From: UBA1351 sp964563505
GTDB taxonomy: Bacteria > Bacillota > Clostridia > Lachnospirales > Vallitaleaceae
DNA length: 64,000 nucleotides
NCBI GenBank assembly: GCA_964563505.1
Contig: CAZLXW010000009.1
Coordinates: 23,094 to 87,093 of the forward strand
Direction of reading: 5' to 3'
Positions within the stretch are counted from its first letter, which is position 1, and every line of letters starts with the position of its first letter. The notes beneath the pieces are model-generated. The model had not been told where the DNA came from. It searched no databases and worked only from the letters and a program-made list of their open reading frames with translations. Position numbers and translations under genes: made by a program. Shown here piece by piece: positions 27,305 to 35,352 of this stretch.

Positions 27305-28299
27305 AAAGATTTCACCTTCGCTTTCATTGCGATAAGAATAAGAATAGGCGCCCCAATAAATGCCGTCACAATTCCGGATTCGAGTTCGCTGGGAGAACCA
27401 ATGAGGCGACCGATCACATCAGCGAATAAGAGTAAAATTGCGCCAAAAACTGCAGACATAGGGATGAGTCGCTTCATACTTGGACCCAGAAGTAAACGGA
27501 CAGAATGAGGCACCATTAATCCGACAAAGCCGATTGGACCGGCAATGGCGGTTGTGGCACCACAGAGGATAACACCGGCTCCGGTACTTAAGAGTCGGAC
27601 AATACCGGTGCGAACGCCTAGCCCTATAGCTAATTCATCGCCTAGTGCAAGAGCATCAAGTGTTGGTGATGAGAAGAGTCCAATGAGTAAACCAATCAAC
27701 AAAAAAGGGAGGACAGTAAGCATTCCTTCCCATGTTGCTCCACTGATACTGCCGACTTGCCAGAAGCGAAAGTTTGTCATTGAATCCGTCCGGGGTAATA
27801 CGATGGCGCTGATTATGGATGATAATGCTGCACTTGTAGCAGCGCCGGCTAATGCTAATTTGATGGGAGTACTGCCGGACCTGCCTAAAGAGCTTATACC
27901 AAATACAAAAAGGGCAACAATACTTGAACCGAGTAATGCTAATCCAATATATTCAATCGGACGGCCAATATTAAAAAAGGCAATACCGGCAACCACAAAA
28001 AGGGAAGCGCCGGTATTAACACCAAGAATACTTGGATCCGCAATGGGATTTCGAGTAATGGCCTGCATAAGTGCGCCGGATATTCCTAGGGAAGCTCCCG
28101 CGACAATTCCAAACAAGGTCCGTGGAATCCGCTCATGTACGACAATCTGATTGAGTGTTTCTCCTTGGTTATACATGAGTGTTTGAATAACTTCAAGAAA
28201 ACCTATGTGCCGTGCTCCAAAAGCCAGAGATGCAAGTATGCTGATGCTTAACCCAATTATGCTGAGAACAATAAGCAAAAGAGGATTTATTTTTTTCAT
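27301..28299 (-). CDS. Iron-siderophore ABC importer permease (FecC/FhuB type)
   Basis: FecCD-family membrane subunit, 332 residues. RIPRTLFGIVAGASLGISGALMQAITRNPIADPSILGVNTGASL is the classic N-terminal block and TTAIAGPIGFVGLMVPHSVRLLLGPSMKRLIPMSAVFGAILLLFADVIGR the C-terminal block. It overlaps the binding-protein gene upstream and the second permease downstream by 4 bases each, so the operon is tightly coupled. Confidence 0.95.
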   Translation of the reverse strand: MKKINPLLLIVLSIIGLSISILASLAFGARHIGFLEVIQTLMYNQGETLNQIVVHERIPRTLFGIVAGASLGISGALMQAITRNPIADPSILGVNTGASLFVVAGIAFFNIGRPIEYIGLALLGSSIVALFVFGISSLGRSGSTPIKLALAGAATSAALSSIISAIVLPRTDSMTNFRFWQVGSISGATWEGMLTVLPFLLIGLLIGLFSSPTLDALALGDELAIGLGVRTGIVRLLSTGAGVILCGATTAIAGPIGFVGLMVPHSVRLLLGPSMKRLIPMSAVFGAILLLFADVIGRLIGSPSELESGIVTAFIGAPILILIAMKAKVKSL

Positions 28300-29339
28300 T
28301 GGTCTGTTTTCACCGCTTCTGCAAGAAGTGCTAAGTATTTATCGATAGTTGCCGGAATGGATAGAGCACTTGGAGTACCTGAAGCAGCCAGTGGTGTAGC
28401 ATCTTCAATGATAGCAACTGAACCGCTTTGAACTGCAGGTAGCGTACCGATTAAAGGATCATTTTGTAGTGATTCAAGCAATTCGTCCGTTCCATAAGTA
28501 ATGATTAAATCGATATCATCAAGACGGTCAACATTTTCTGCACTCAACTCAAGGGCAAAGCTCGATGAATCTTCAGTTAATGTATTAACACTATCTGGAA
28601 ATTCCATTCCAAGGTCGAGAAGATATGCAGCGCGAGGATCTGAAGGAAGATAGACATAAAATTTTCCGAGATCGGTTGGATTAAAATAGAAGAAAGCGGC
28701 TTTTATCCCATTAAGCTCTGGATAGGCAACTGTTTTTTCTTCGATAAGTTGTTCTAAATCAGCAACGAGAGCTTTTCCTTCAGCTTCCATCCCCATACCC
28801 ATAGCATCATAGATGATTTGATCACGCCAAAATGTTTGCCAAGGTGCGGTTGGATAGGCAACAACAGGTGCAATTTCGCTAAGTAAATCATACTCTTCTT
28901 GAGTGATTCCTGAATAAGCAGCCAAGATAACATCCGGTTGCACATCGCTAATGGCTTCAAAATCTAATCCGGCAACGTCATCAAATAAAAGTGGCTCTGT
29001 AACACCTAAATTTTCAAAAGCTTCTTTAGTCCAAGGTAATAGTCCACTGCCATCGATGACGCCGTAATTGGCAGTAGATATGCCGACAGGAAGAATTCCA
29101 AGGGCTAATGGTGTATCTTGATTTCCCCATGAAATAGTTGCAATGCGTTCGGGCTGAAATTCAATCACCGTTTCGCCAAGGGCGTGTGTAATGGTTAGTG
29201 GGTAGTTGGAGTCTTTTACTTCAGGTGAACTGGCGGAAGCGGATTCTGTTGAAAGCTCAGGTGTTTCTGCGCATCCGGTAATCAATAATGTGAGGGTTAA
29301 TATAGAAAACATAGCAATAATCTTTTTTTGTAAATACAT
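28296..29339 (-). CDS. Iron-siderophore-binding lipoprotein (FecB/FhuD type)
   Basis: Substrate-binding protein of the FecB/FepB/FhuD group, 347 residues. The signal peptide ends TLLITGC (lipobox). ITHALGETVIEFQPERIATISWGNQDTPLALGILPVGIS is the standard N-terminal block, followed by the long-helix architecture typical of cluster A binding proteins. The sequence ADLEQLIEEKTVAYPELNGIKAAFFYFNPTDLGKFYVYLPSDPRAAYLLDLG is like binding proteins for catecholate- or hydroxamate-siderophores; the ligand is not determined. It is the first gene after a Fur-box-like promoter. The ribosome site is AAGGAGA. Confidence 0.92.
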   Translation of the reverse strand: MYLQKKIIAMFSILTLTLLITGCAETPELSTESASASSPEVKDSNYPLTITHALGETVIEFQPERIATISWGNQDTPLALGILPVGISTANYGVIDGSGLLPWTKEAFENLGVTEPLLFDDVAGLDFEAISDVQPDVILAAYSGITQEEYDLLSEIAPVVAYPTAPWQTFWRDQIIYDAMGMGMEAEGKALVADLEQLIEEKTVAYPELNGIKAAFFYFNPTDLGKFYVYLPSDPRAAYLLDLGMEFPDSVNTLTEDSSSFALELSAENVDRLDDIDLIITYGTDELLESLQNDPLIGTLPAVQSGSVAIIEDATPLAASGTPSALSIPATIDKYLALLAEAVKTDQ

Positions 29340-29384
29340 AATAATAATCTCCTTGTCTTGAATGTATTTATAATTTCTAAATGA

Positions 29385-29413
29385 ATTCTATAATCATTCT
29401 CAATAAAAGTCAA
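29385..29413 (-). promoter_or_regulatory. Promoter with Fur-box-like operator
   Basis: On the minus strand TTGACT (29408-29413) and TAGAAT (29385-29390) are 17 bases apart. The 15-mer TGAGAATGATTATAG (29388-29402 read on minus) agrees with the Fur 7-1-7 consensus TGATAATNATTATCA at 11 of 14 positions and covers the spacer and -10, a position that would repress when iron is plentiful. Confidence 0.65.
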
Positions 29414-29416
29414 GGA

Positions 29417-29440
29417 AAAAATGACATCATATTGTAAATT
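29417..29440. repeat. 24-bp sequence shared with 34089-34112
   Basis: Five A residues followed by TGACATCATATTGTAAATT at 29422-29440 are identical to 34089-34112. This copy lies just upstream of the -35 of the iron-importer promoter and about 130 bases before the sulfatase promoter. The other copy precedes the ChvE operon promoter. A shared regulator-binding site is the likely meaning. Confidence 0.7.
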
Positions 29441-29571
29441 CGTCTAAAGTTGGCTTGACTCTCAAAATATAGTTATTTCCAAAAAAAAATGTGGAATAAG
29501 TAGCTCAAATAAGATTATTCCTGAATAAGATTATATAAAATAACTATAGAAAAAGAAAAAAATAATTATAA

Positions 29572-29600
29572 TTGACAATTATGAACAATAACCGTATAAT
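29572..29600 (+). promoter_or_regulatory. Consensus sigma-A promoter of the sulfatase operon
   Basis: TTGACA (29572-29577), a 17-base spacer and TATAAT (29595-29600) match consensus perfectly. Such a promoter would be strong unless repressed. Confidence 0.92.
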
Positions 29601-29661
29601 GTAAGCAGTTACATTATACGGTATGCATATATTTTTTTGAAACTAAATGTAACTGCTTACA
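29592..29661 (+). promoter_or_regulatory. Two operators TGTAAnnnnTTACA, one within a 30-bp palindrome
   Basis: TGTAAGCAGTTACA (29600-29613) and TGTAACTGCTTACA (29648-29661) are exact reverse complements of each other with centres 48 bp apart. The first is the core of a longer palindrome (13-bp arms 29592-29604 and 29609-29621) that includes the -10. They resemble LacI/CcpA-family sites with one mismatch to the cre core. The LacI-type gene at the end of the operon is the likely binder, with looping possible. Confidence 0.75.
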
Positions 29662-29692
29662 AATGGTTTTATATTGGAAAGAGAGGTTGATT

Positions 29693-31495
29693 ATGAAAGC
29701 AATAATGGTTATGTTTGATTCTTTGAATCGACATATGCTTCCAAATTACGGAGGTGATTGGGTTAAGGCTCCTAACTTTGAGCGACTTGGAAAAAAAACA
29801 ATAACATTTGATCAATGTTATGCAGGAAGTTTGCCCTGTATGCCGGCAAGGAGAGAATTACATACAGGAAGATATAATTTTTTGCATCGCAGTTGGGGAC
29901 CGATAGAGCCATTTGATGACTCTATGCCGGAACTATTAAAAAATAATGGGATTTATACCCACTTGACGTCTGATCATCAACATTATTGGGAAGATGGAGG
30001 GTGTACATATCATACTAGATATAGTTCTTGGGAAATATCGAGAGGGCAAGAAGGAGATCCTTGGAAAGGAATTCTTGGATTTGAAAAGAATGTGGAAACA
30101 CCATTTATTATGATGCAATTGATGCAAAAAAGATATGGTATGAATATGTTGAAACAAGATAATGTTAATCGAATGTACTTGAAAGATGAAAAAGACATGC
30201 CTCAAGCAATAACATTTAAAAATGGACTAGAATTTATTGAAATGAATCATGCAGAAGATTCTTGGTTTCTGCAGATTGAAACATTTGACCCACATGAACC
30301 TTTTTTTGCACCAAAACGTTTTCAGGAACTATATCCCGATGAGGATTATAAAGGAATGGAGTTTGATTGGCCACCGTATGCACCGGTTATGGAAGGTGAT
30401 GATGTTGTCGGACATGGAAAAAAACAATATGCAGCACTATTAAGTATGTGTGACCATTATTTAGGTAAGGTTTTAGATATGATGGATCAACATAACATGT
30501 GGAAAGACACGATGCTAATCGTTAATACGGATCATGGATACTTGTTAGGGGAACATGGATGGTGGTCAAAATCCGTTATGCCAACATATAATGAAATTGC
30601 GCATATCCCATTATTTGTTTGGGACCCTCGTTCGTCAAAACAAAATGAACATCGGGACGTCTTAGTTCAAACGATAGATGTTGCTCCAACACTACTTGAT
30701 TTTTTTGGAGTGGAAATACCGAGAACAATGGAAGGAAAACCATTAAAAGAAACTATTCAGTCAAATAAAAAAATCAGAGAAGCAGCAATGTTTGGCTATC
30801 ATGGAGGACATGTCAACGTGACTGATGGGAAATATGTATATATGCGCGGTCCTATCCATAAAAGCAATAAGCCATTATATGAATATACGCTAATGCCAAC
30901 GCATATGCGAAAAATGTTTGGCCATAATGAATTGCAAAATATTGACTTAGATAAAAGTTTTGCTTTTACACAAGGATGTCCTGTTATGAAAATTGAAGTA
31001 TCAGAACAAGGATTTATCAATCCGGCACAATTTGGATCAAAACTATTCGATTTAACAGAAAGTCCTAATCAAGAAATGGAATTGACTAACTTGGAACTAG
31101 AGATGAAAATGATTGAAATTATTCGCGGAAAAATGTTGAAGAATGAAGCGCCAAGTGAACAGTTTGAAAGATTAGGAATTCATTTAGAACGACCACTGAC
31201 ACGTGAGGAATTAATAAAACAAAAAGAGGAAATCAAAATAGAAGAAAGGATTTCAGGATTAGAAGGATTTGAATATGAACCGGGAGCGTTTAATCAATTA
31301 GTGACTGTACTAAATTTAATTCGGGAAAAAGAGCGAGACAAACTCTTAGAAATATTAAAAGAACAAGATGAAAATGCAAAAGAATACATAATTAAAAAGG
31401 AGGCGATTACTAATTTGGTTCAGACACTTTCTTTAGAAGAGGAAGAAAAGGAAATGATAAGGTATTTTGTTTTTGTGGCAGGGCGAACAAACTAA
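29693..31495 (+). CDS. Sulfatase (formylglycine-dependent, alkaline phosphatase fold)
   Basis: Sulfate-ester hydrolase of 600 residues, probably acting on a sulfated sugar. The ATG at 29693 follows GAGAGGT; an ATG at 29663 precedes the ribosome site and is not used. The modification site is CMPAR with Cys49, the residue expected to become formylglycine, followed by RELHTGR. Metal-ligand regions MVMFDSLN near the N-terminus and NTDHGYLLGEHGWWSK near residue 280 are intact. There is no signal peptide, so it should act in the cytoplasm on material imported by the next gene's product. No maturase gene is visible in the window. The sulfated substrate cannot be named from sequence. Confidence 0.92.
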   Translation: MKAIMVMFDSLNRHMLPNYGGDWVKAPNFERLGKKTITFDQCYAGSLPCMPARRELHTGRYNFLHRSWGPIEPFDDSMPELLKNNGIYTHLTSDHQHYWEDGGCTYHTRYSSWEISRGQEGDPWKGILGFEKNVETPFIMMQLMQKRYGMNMLKQDNVNRMYLKDEKDMPQAITFKNGLEFIEMNHAEDSWFLQIETFDPHEPFFAPKRFQELYPDEDYKGMEFDWPPYAPVMEGDDVVGHGKKQYAALLSMCDHYLGKVLDMMDQHNMWKDTMLIVNTDHGYLLGEHGWWSKSVMPTYNEIAHIPLFVWDPRSSKQNEHRDVLVQTIDVAPTLLDFFGVEIPRTMEGKPLKETIQSNKKIREAAMFGYHGGHVNVTDGKYVYMRGPIHKSNKPLYEYTLMPTHMRKMFGHNELQNIDLDKSFAFTQGCPVMKIEVSEQGFINPAQFGSKLFDLTESPNQEMELTNLELEMKMIEIIRGKMLKNEAPSEQFERLGIHLERPLTREELIKQKEEIKIEERISGLEGFEYEPGAFNQLVTVLNLIREKERDKLLEILKEQDENAKEYIIKKEAITNLVQTLSLEEEEKEMIRYFVFVAGRTN

Positions 31496-31512
31496 TAAAG
31501 ATGGAGGTTTAT

Positions 31513-32901
31513 ATGGAGAAGATTACTAGAAAAGCTAAATTTCATGAAGTATTAAGGTATGGTTTTGGTGGGATAGGATCAAATATTGCATTCATGCTTG
31601 TTATGGCATACTTGATGTTCTTTTATACAGATATTTTTGGCATTAACGCAGCAGCAGTAGGTGGACTTTTTCTTGTCACAAGAATTGTAGATGCAGTAAC
31701 AGATCCGCTAATGGGAATGATTGCAGACCGAACGAAATCAAGGTTTGGTAAATTTCGTGTATGGATTATTATTGGAGCGCCACTTCTAGGGGTATTAGTT
31801 GCTATGATGTTCTCTGCACCAAATTTATCCCCAACAGGCAAGTTGGTTTATGTATATGTGACGTATATACTTTATTCTCTGATTTCAACAATGGTAAACA
31901 TTCCATATCATTCTTTAACACCGGTATTATCAGAAGATCCTGATCAAAGAACAGTTATTGCAACGGCAAAGCAATTATTGGGACAGTTTGGAATAGCTTT
32001 TGTTACTATAGGAGCAGTGCCGATTACATTGGCATTAGGTGGTGATGCTAGGGCATGGCAAATTTACGGTATTATTTCAGGATTACTTATTATAATCTCT
32101 TTTTACACCTGTGCATCTGGAGCAAAAGAACATGATGTATCTAATATAGAAGTGGAAACATCGGATCAAATAACATCGAATGAAGAGGCAATAACATTAA
32201 AAAAACAATTTGCTTTAATTTTCAAAAATCGAGCACTATTAATGCTAATGATTGCATTTGGAACCGATATGATTGCTTTCGCAGGAGCAAATGCAGTTAA
32301 CATTTATTATTTTACTTATGCAGTTAAACGTCCGGAACTGATTGCGGTTGTAGGTATGTTTGGATTATTTGTTGGTGTACCAATGACCTTTACAATTCCT
32401 GCTTTATCAAAGCGTTTTGGAAAAAAACGATTATTTATCATTGCTAGTAGTGCTCTTATCATTATTGCTAGCTCACTCTTTTTTATTCCATTTGAAGCGA
32501 CCAACTTAATCGTTGTTCAAGCAGCAATACTTGCAGCTGTGTCGCCTTTTACCGGAGTGATAGGTTGGGCTATGTTAGCGGATTGCGTAGAATATGGTGA
32601 ATGGGTAACAGGTGTAAGAGGAGAAGGGACGGTATCCTCTCAACTGACATTTATAAATAAATTAGGTATGGCTTTAGGTGGTATGCTAGCAGGAGTAATG
32701 TTATCGGCTGTGGGGTATGTTGCTGGAGTAGATCAAACTCAAGAAGTTTTGAAAGCGATTGTCGGAATAAAGGCATTATTACCGGCATTGGGATATGTTT
32801 GCTCAGTTATCGCGATGATATTTTATCCAATTACAAAAGAATTTTATTACACAATGATTGAAGAGAATAAAAAAAATAGGTTGGCAAAAGAAGTGAACTA
32901 G
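31513..32901 (+). CDS. GPH-family sugar:cation symporter (MelB-like)
   Basis: Twelve-helix membrane transporter of the glycoside-pentoside-hexuronide:cation symporter family, 462 residues. I start it at ATG 31513 because GGAGG at 31503-31507 precedes it; the ATG at 31501 lies just before that site. Family features include YGFGGIGSNIAFMLVMAYLMFFYTDIFGI, the DPLMGMIADRTKSRFGKFRVW block and CVEYGEWVTGVRGEG late in the protein. It probably imports the sulfated or desulfated sugar handled by the preceding sulfatase. Confidence 0.93.
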   Translation: MEKITRKAKFHEVLRYGFGGIGSNIAFMLVMAYLMFFYTDIFGINAAAVGGLFLVTRIVDAVTDPLMGMIADRTKSRFGKFRVWIIIGAPLLGVLVAMMFSAPNLSPTGKLVYVYVTYILYSLISTMVNIPYHSLTPVLSEDPDQRTVIATAKQLLGQFGIAFVTIGAVPITLALGGDARAWQIYGIISGLLIIISFYTCASGAKEHDVSNIEVETSDQITSNEEAITLKKQFALIFKNRALLMLMIAFGTDMIAFAGANAVNIYYFTYAVKRPELIAVVGMFGLFVGVPMTFTIPALSKRFGKKRLFIIASSALIIIASSLFFIPFEATNLIVVQAAILAAVSPFTGVIGWAMLADCVEYGEWVTGVRGEGTVSSQLTFINKLGMALGGMLAGVMLSAVGYVAGVDQTQEVLKAIVGIKALLPALGYVCSVIAMIFYPITKEFYYTMIEENKKNRLAKEVN

Positions 32902-32915
32902 AATGATAAATCGAA

Positions 32916-32950
32916 TTCTCAAGTAGAAGAACATATGTTATACTTGAGAA
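32916..32950 (+). promoter_or_regulatory. Hairpin overlapping the ribosome site of the LacI gene
   Basis: A 10-bp perfect stem (32916-32925 with 32941-32950) and a 15-base loop. The right arm contains the GAGAA part of the GAGAAGGTGA ribosome site, so folding could lower translation of the regulator relative to the upstream genes. Confidence 0.55.
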
Positions 32951-32960
32951 GGTGATGAAA

Positions 32961-33992
32961 ATGGCAGTTACAATTTATGATGTGGCTAAAAAAGCAGGAG
33001 TATCTACAGCCACAGTTTCAAGAGTAATCAATAAACTAGATAATGTGAAACCAAAAACTGAAAGAAAAGTTCTCGATGCAATGAAAGCATTAAATTTTGC
33101 ACCTAATACATTAGCGCAAAATTTTGCGACAAATCGTAGCAAAATCATTGGATTGGTTACGACACTTGAAATAAGCGAACAGTCTCAAGAAATTAACAAT
33201 TCAACAAATTCGTTTTATTTTACCGAATTATTTCGTGGGATTAATATAGTCCTTCAGGAACGTGGATATGATTTGCTTATTATCAATGCAAATGAGGAAG
33301 TTAATGGTTTTTGGAATTCATTAATTCAAAAGAAAAGAATCGATGGTTTAATTGTCAGTATGCAAATAAGTAATACAGAAGCGTTTCGAAAAGTAATTCA
33401 AGAAAAATTACCTTTAGTATATGTGGGTAAGATATTGGATTATGATCAGGGGATGCATGTTTATGCGCATTATTATAAATATACGGATCAAATACTTAGG
33501 TACTTTTATGAGAATGGACATTATAAAATTCTCTTTATAAGCTACAGAGAACAAAAGCATATGATAAATATGTGGGAACAATTAAACTTCAAAAGTTACA
33601 ATAAAATGGAAATTGATTATATTGAGTTGCCGGTCAATTCTTCAAGTGATGTGATTAATGGTATGATTTGTGAAATATATAGTCATGAAAAAATACCTAC
33701 AGCAATATTTGTTGATGAATTATCGGTGGTGCAACCGATTATGAGCATTTTAAATAGTCTTGGATATGCTGTTCCTGAAGATGTGTCAATGATTTCGGTT
33801 GAACATATAAAAGGTTTTGGAAATAGTTATTATCCTAGGATAACAAATGTGCATGTGCCAGTTTATGAAATGGGAAAAGCAACGGCAACGCTTTTGTTGG
33901 ATTACATTGAAGGAAAAGAAACTATATACGATTGTCAAATCACTTTAGAATCAGAATTAATTCAAAGAGATAGTGTTAAACCAATCAATTAA
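32961..33992 (+). CDS. LacI-family transcriptional regulator of the sulfatase operon
   Basis: DNA-binding regulator of about 343 residues. The ATG at 32961 gives MAVTIYDVAKKAGVSTATVSRVIN, the canonical LacI helix-turn-helix, with AGAAGGTGA upstream; a GTG at 32952 is inside that site. The effector domain (about 60-340) has an unusually short identity to well-known sugar regulators, but the fold pattern (IIGLVTTLEISEQS, FRGINIVLQERGYDLLIINA) is clear. Being last in the operon, it would repress its own synthesis through the paired operators upstream. The inducer is presumably the sugar produced by the sulfatase. Confidence 0.92.
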   Translation: MAVTIYDVAKKAGVSTATVSRVINKLDNVKPKTERKVLDAMKALNFAPNTLAQNFATNRSKIIGLVTTLEISEQSQEINNSTNSFYFTELFRGINIVLQERGYDLLIINANEEVNGFWNSLIQKKRIDGLIVSMQISNTEAFRKVIQEKLPLVYVGKILDYDQGMHVYAHYYKYTDQILRYFYENGHYKILFISYREQKHMINMWEQLNFKSYNKMEIDYIELPVNSSSDVINGMICEIYSHEKIPTAIFVDELSVVQPIMSILNSLGYAVPEDVSMISVEHIKGFGNSYYPRITNVHVPVYEMGKATATLLLDYIEGKETIYDCQITLESELIQRDSVKPIN

Positions 33993-34007
33993 ACAATTAA
34001 GTAATTA

Positions 34008-34055
34008 AAAAGCTGAAGTGCTGCTAGAATAGCGGTCTTCAGCTTTTAGTTTTAG
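34008..34055 (+). terminator. Rho-independent terminator of the sulfatase operon
   Basis: An 11-bp perfect stem (34008-34018 with 34037-34047) with an 18-base loop is followed by TTTT-rich sequence. Confidence 0.85.
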
Positions 34056-34088
34056 TTTAGGTATTAAAATTATCACAAAAAAACATAC

Positions 34089-34112
34089 AAAAATGACATC
34101 ATATTGTAAATT
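34089..34112. repeat. 24-bp sequence shared with 29417-29440
   Basis: Second copy of the shared 24-mer. It ends 39 bases before the TATAAT of the ChvE operon and its last part, TGTAAATT, is followed 20 bases later by another TGTAAAT. Confidence 0.7.
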
Positions 34113-34157
34113 TTCCCCGATTCCTGTAAATACAAATAGTTGAATAATGCATATAAT
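34105..34157 (+). promoter_or_regulatory. Likely activator-dependent promoter of the chvE operon
   Basis: TATAAT at 34152-34157 has no good -35 at 17 bases (AATACA). Two TGTAAAT direct repeats (34105 and 34125) lie 20 bp apart upstream, suggesting a site for an AraC-type response regulator such as the one encoded at 40966-42156. Confidence 0.5.
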
Positions 34158-34189
34158 AAGTTCATATCAAGATTTGAAAGGAGCAAAAT

Positions 34190-35257
34190 ATGAAAAAATT
34201 ATTAACATTACTCATTGTTGCAGTTCTTGTTTTAGGTAGTGTGGGGTGTGGTAGTCAAGGCGGAGGCGTCGATGTAGGTATTGCGATGCCGACAAAATCA
34301 TCAGAACGTTGGGTTGCTGATGGGGATAACATGGTTAAAGAATTTGAAGCTTTAGGGTATACAACAGACTTACAATATGCAGAAGACGTTGTTGAAAACC
34401 AAGTCGCTCAAATTGAAAACATGATTACAAAAGGCGTTAAAGTTATGGTTGTTGCATCTATTGACGGCGAATCTTTAACGGACGTATTAAGTAAAGCGGC
34501 TGACGAAGGTATTCAAGTTGTCGCTTATGACCGTCTTATTCGTAACACGGAACATGTAACCTATTATGCGACATTTGACAACTTCAAAGTTGGTGTACAA
34601 CAAGGGTCATATATTGTTGATTCACTCGATCTTGAAAATCAAGCAGGTCCTTTTAACATTGAATTATTTGCAGGCTCACCAGATGATAACAATGCATATT
34701 TCTTCTTTGATGGTGCAATGAGTGTCTTGCAACCATATATCGATGAAGGTAAACTTGTTGTTAAATCAGGACAAACAGACGTACAGCAAGTGGCAACACT
34801 TCGTTGGGACGGTGCTTTAGCACAAACGCGTATGGATAACTTATTAAGCGCCAACTATACAAATGAACGTCTTGATGCAGTCTTATCACCATATGACGGT
34901 ATTTCAATCGGTATCCTATCTTCACTTAAAGGTGTAGGATATGGTTCCGGTAATAATCCGCTTCCAATTGTTACAGGTCAAGATGCTGAATTAGCTTCAG
35001 TAAAATCTATCTTAGCCGGCGAACAAACACAAACAGTATTTAAAGATACACGTGAATTAGCGAAAAAAGCTGTTGAAATGGCCGACGCTATTCTTAAAGA
35101 TCAAGAAGCTCCTGTAAATGATACAACAACGTATGACAATGGTGTTAAAGTCGTTCCTTCATACTTACTTGAGCCGGTATCCGTTGATGCAAGTAACTGG
35201 GAAGATATTCTTGTGGGTAGTGGATACTACGAAAAAAGTGAAATAACAGGTGAATAA
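34190..35257 (+). CDS. chvE: ChvE-like multiple-sugar-binding lipoprotein
   Basis: Sugar-binding protein, 355 residues, for the CUT2 importer encoded next. The signal peptide ends LGSVGC. The ligand-site blocks are VGIAMPTKSSERWVADG, VVASIDGESL, AYDRLI, SPDDNNA and VTGQDAE, as in ChvE/XylF-type proteins that bind xylose, arabinose, galactose or glucose. The ribosome site is AAAGGAG. The organisation chvE-gguA-gguB matches the Agrobacterium naming. A stem-loop lies between it and the ATPase gene. A close paralogue without an ATPase is at 308-1375. Confidence 0.92.
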   Translation: MKKLLTLLIVAVLVLGSVGCGSQGGGVDVGIAMPTKSSERWVADGDNMVKEFEALGYTTDLQYAEDVVENQVAQIENMITKGVKVMVVASIDGESLTDVLSKAADEGIQVVAYDRLIRNTEHVTYYATFDNFKVGVQQGSYIVDSLDLENQAGPFNIELFAGSPDDNNAYFFFDGAMSVLQPYIDEGKLVVKSGQTDVQQVATLRWDGALAQTRMDNLLSANYTNERLDAVLSPYDGISIGILSSLKGVGYGSGNNPLPIVTGQDAELASVKSILAGEQTQTVFKDTRELAKKAVEMADAILKDQEAPVNDTTTYDNGVKVVPSYLLEPVSVDASNWEDILVGSGYYEKSEITGE

Positions 35258-35277
35258 ATATAGCAAGTAAAACAAAT

Positions 35278-35305
35278 TATAAGGGTGGCGTATGCTGCCC
35301 TTATA
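35278..35305 (+). promoter_or_regulatory. Intercistronic stem-loop
   Basis: A 12-bp stem (35278-35289 with 35294-35305, two G-T wobbles) capped by GTAT, between the binding protein and ATPase genes. There is no T run, so mRNA stabilisation or partial attenuation is likely. Confidence 0.6.
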
Positions 35306-35352
35306 TCATCACAACAATATGATGGGAATTTCCCAAGCGAAGGAGCATGAGT

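Larger units (their letters stand above)
29340..29692. other. 353-base divergent intergenic region
   Basis: The region holds the iron-importer promoter on the left and the sulfatase promoter with two operators on the right. Between them lie a 24-bp sequence that recurs at 34.1 kb, an 11-bp direct repeat (29508-29518 and 29524-29534) and a small palindrome TTATTCCTGAATAA (29515-29528). No coding potential is visible. Confidence 0.7.

Noticed and set aside
27545..28150. A 201-codon open frame on the plus strand
   Set aside because: Antisense to the FecC-type permease; the translation is Pro/Ala-rich and unrelated to any family.
29600..29613. Catabolite-response element (cre) for CcpA
   Set aside because: The site differs from cre at the central CG and occurs as a mirror pair beside a LacI gene of the same operon, so a dedicated LacI operator is the better reading.
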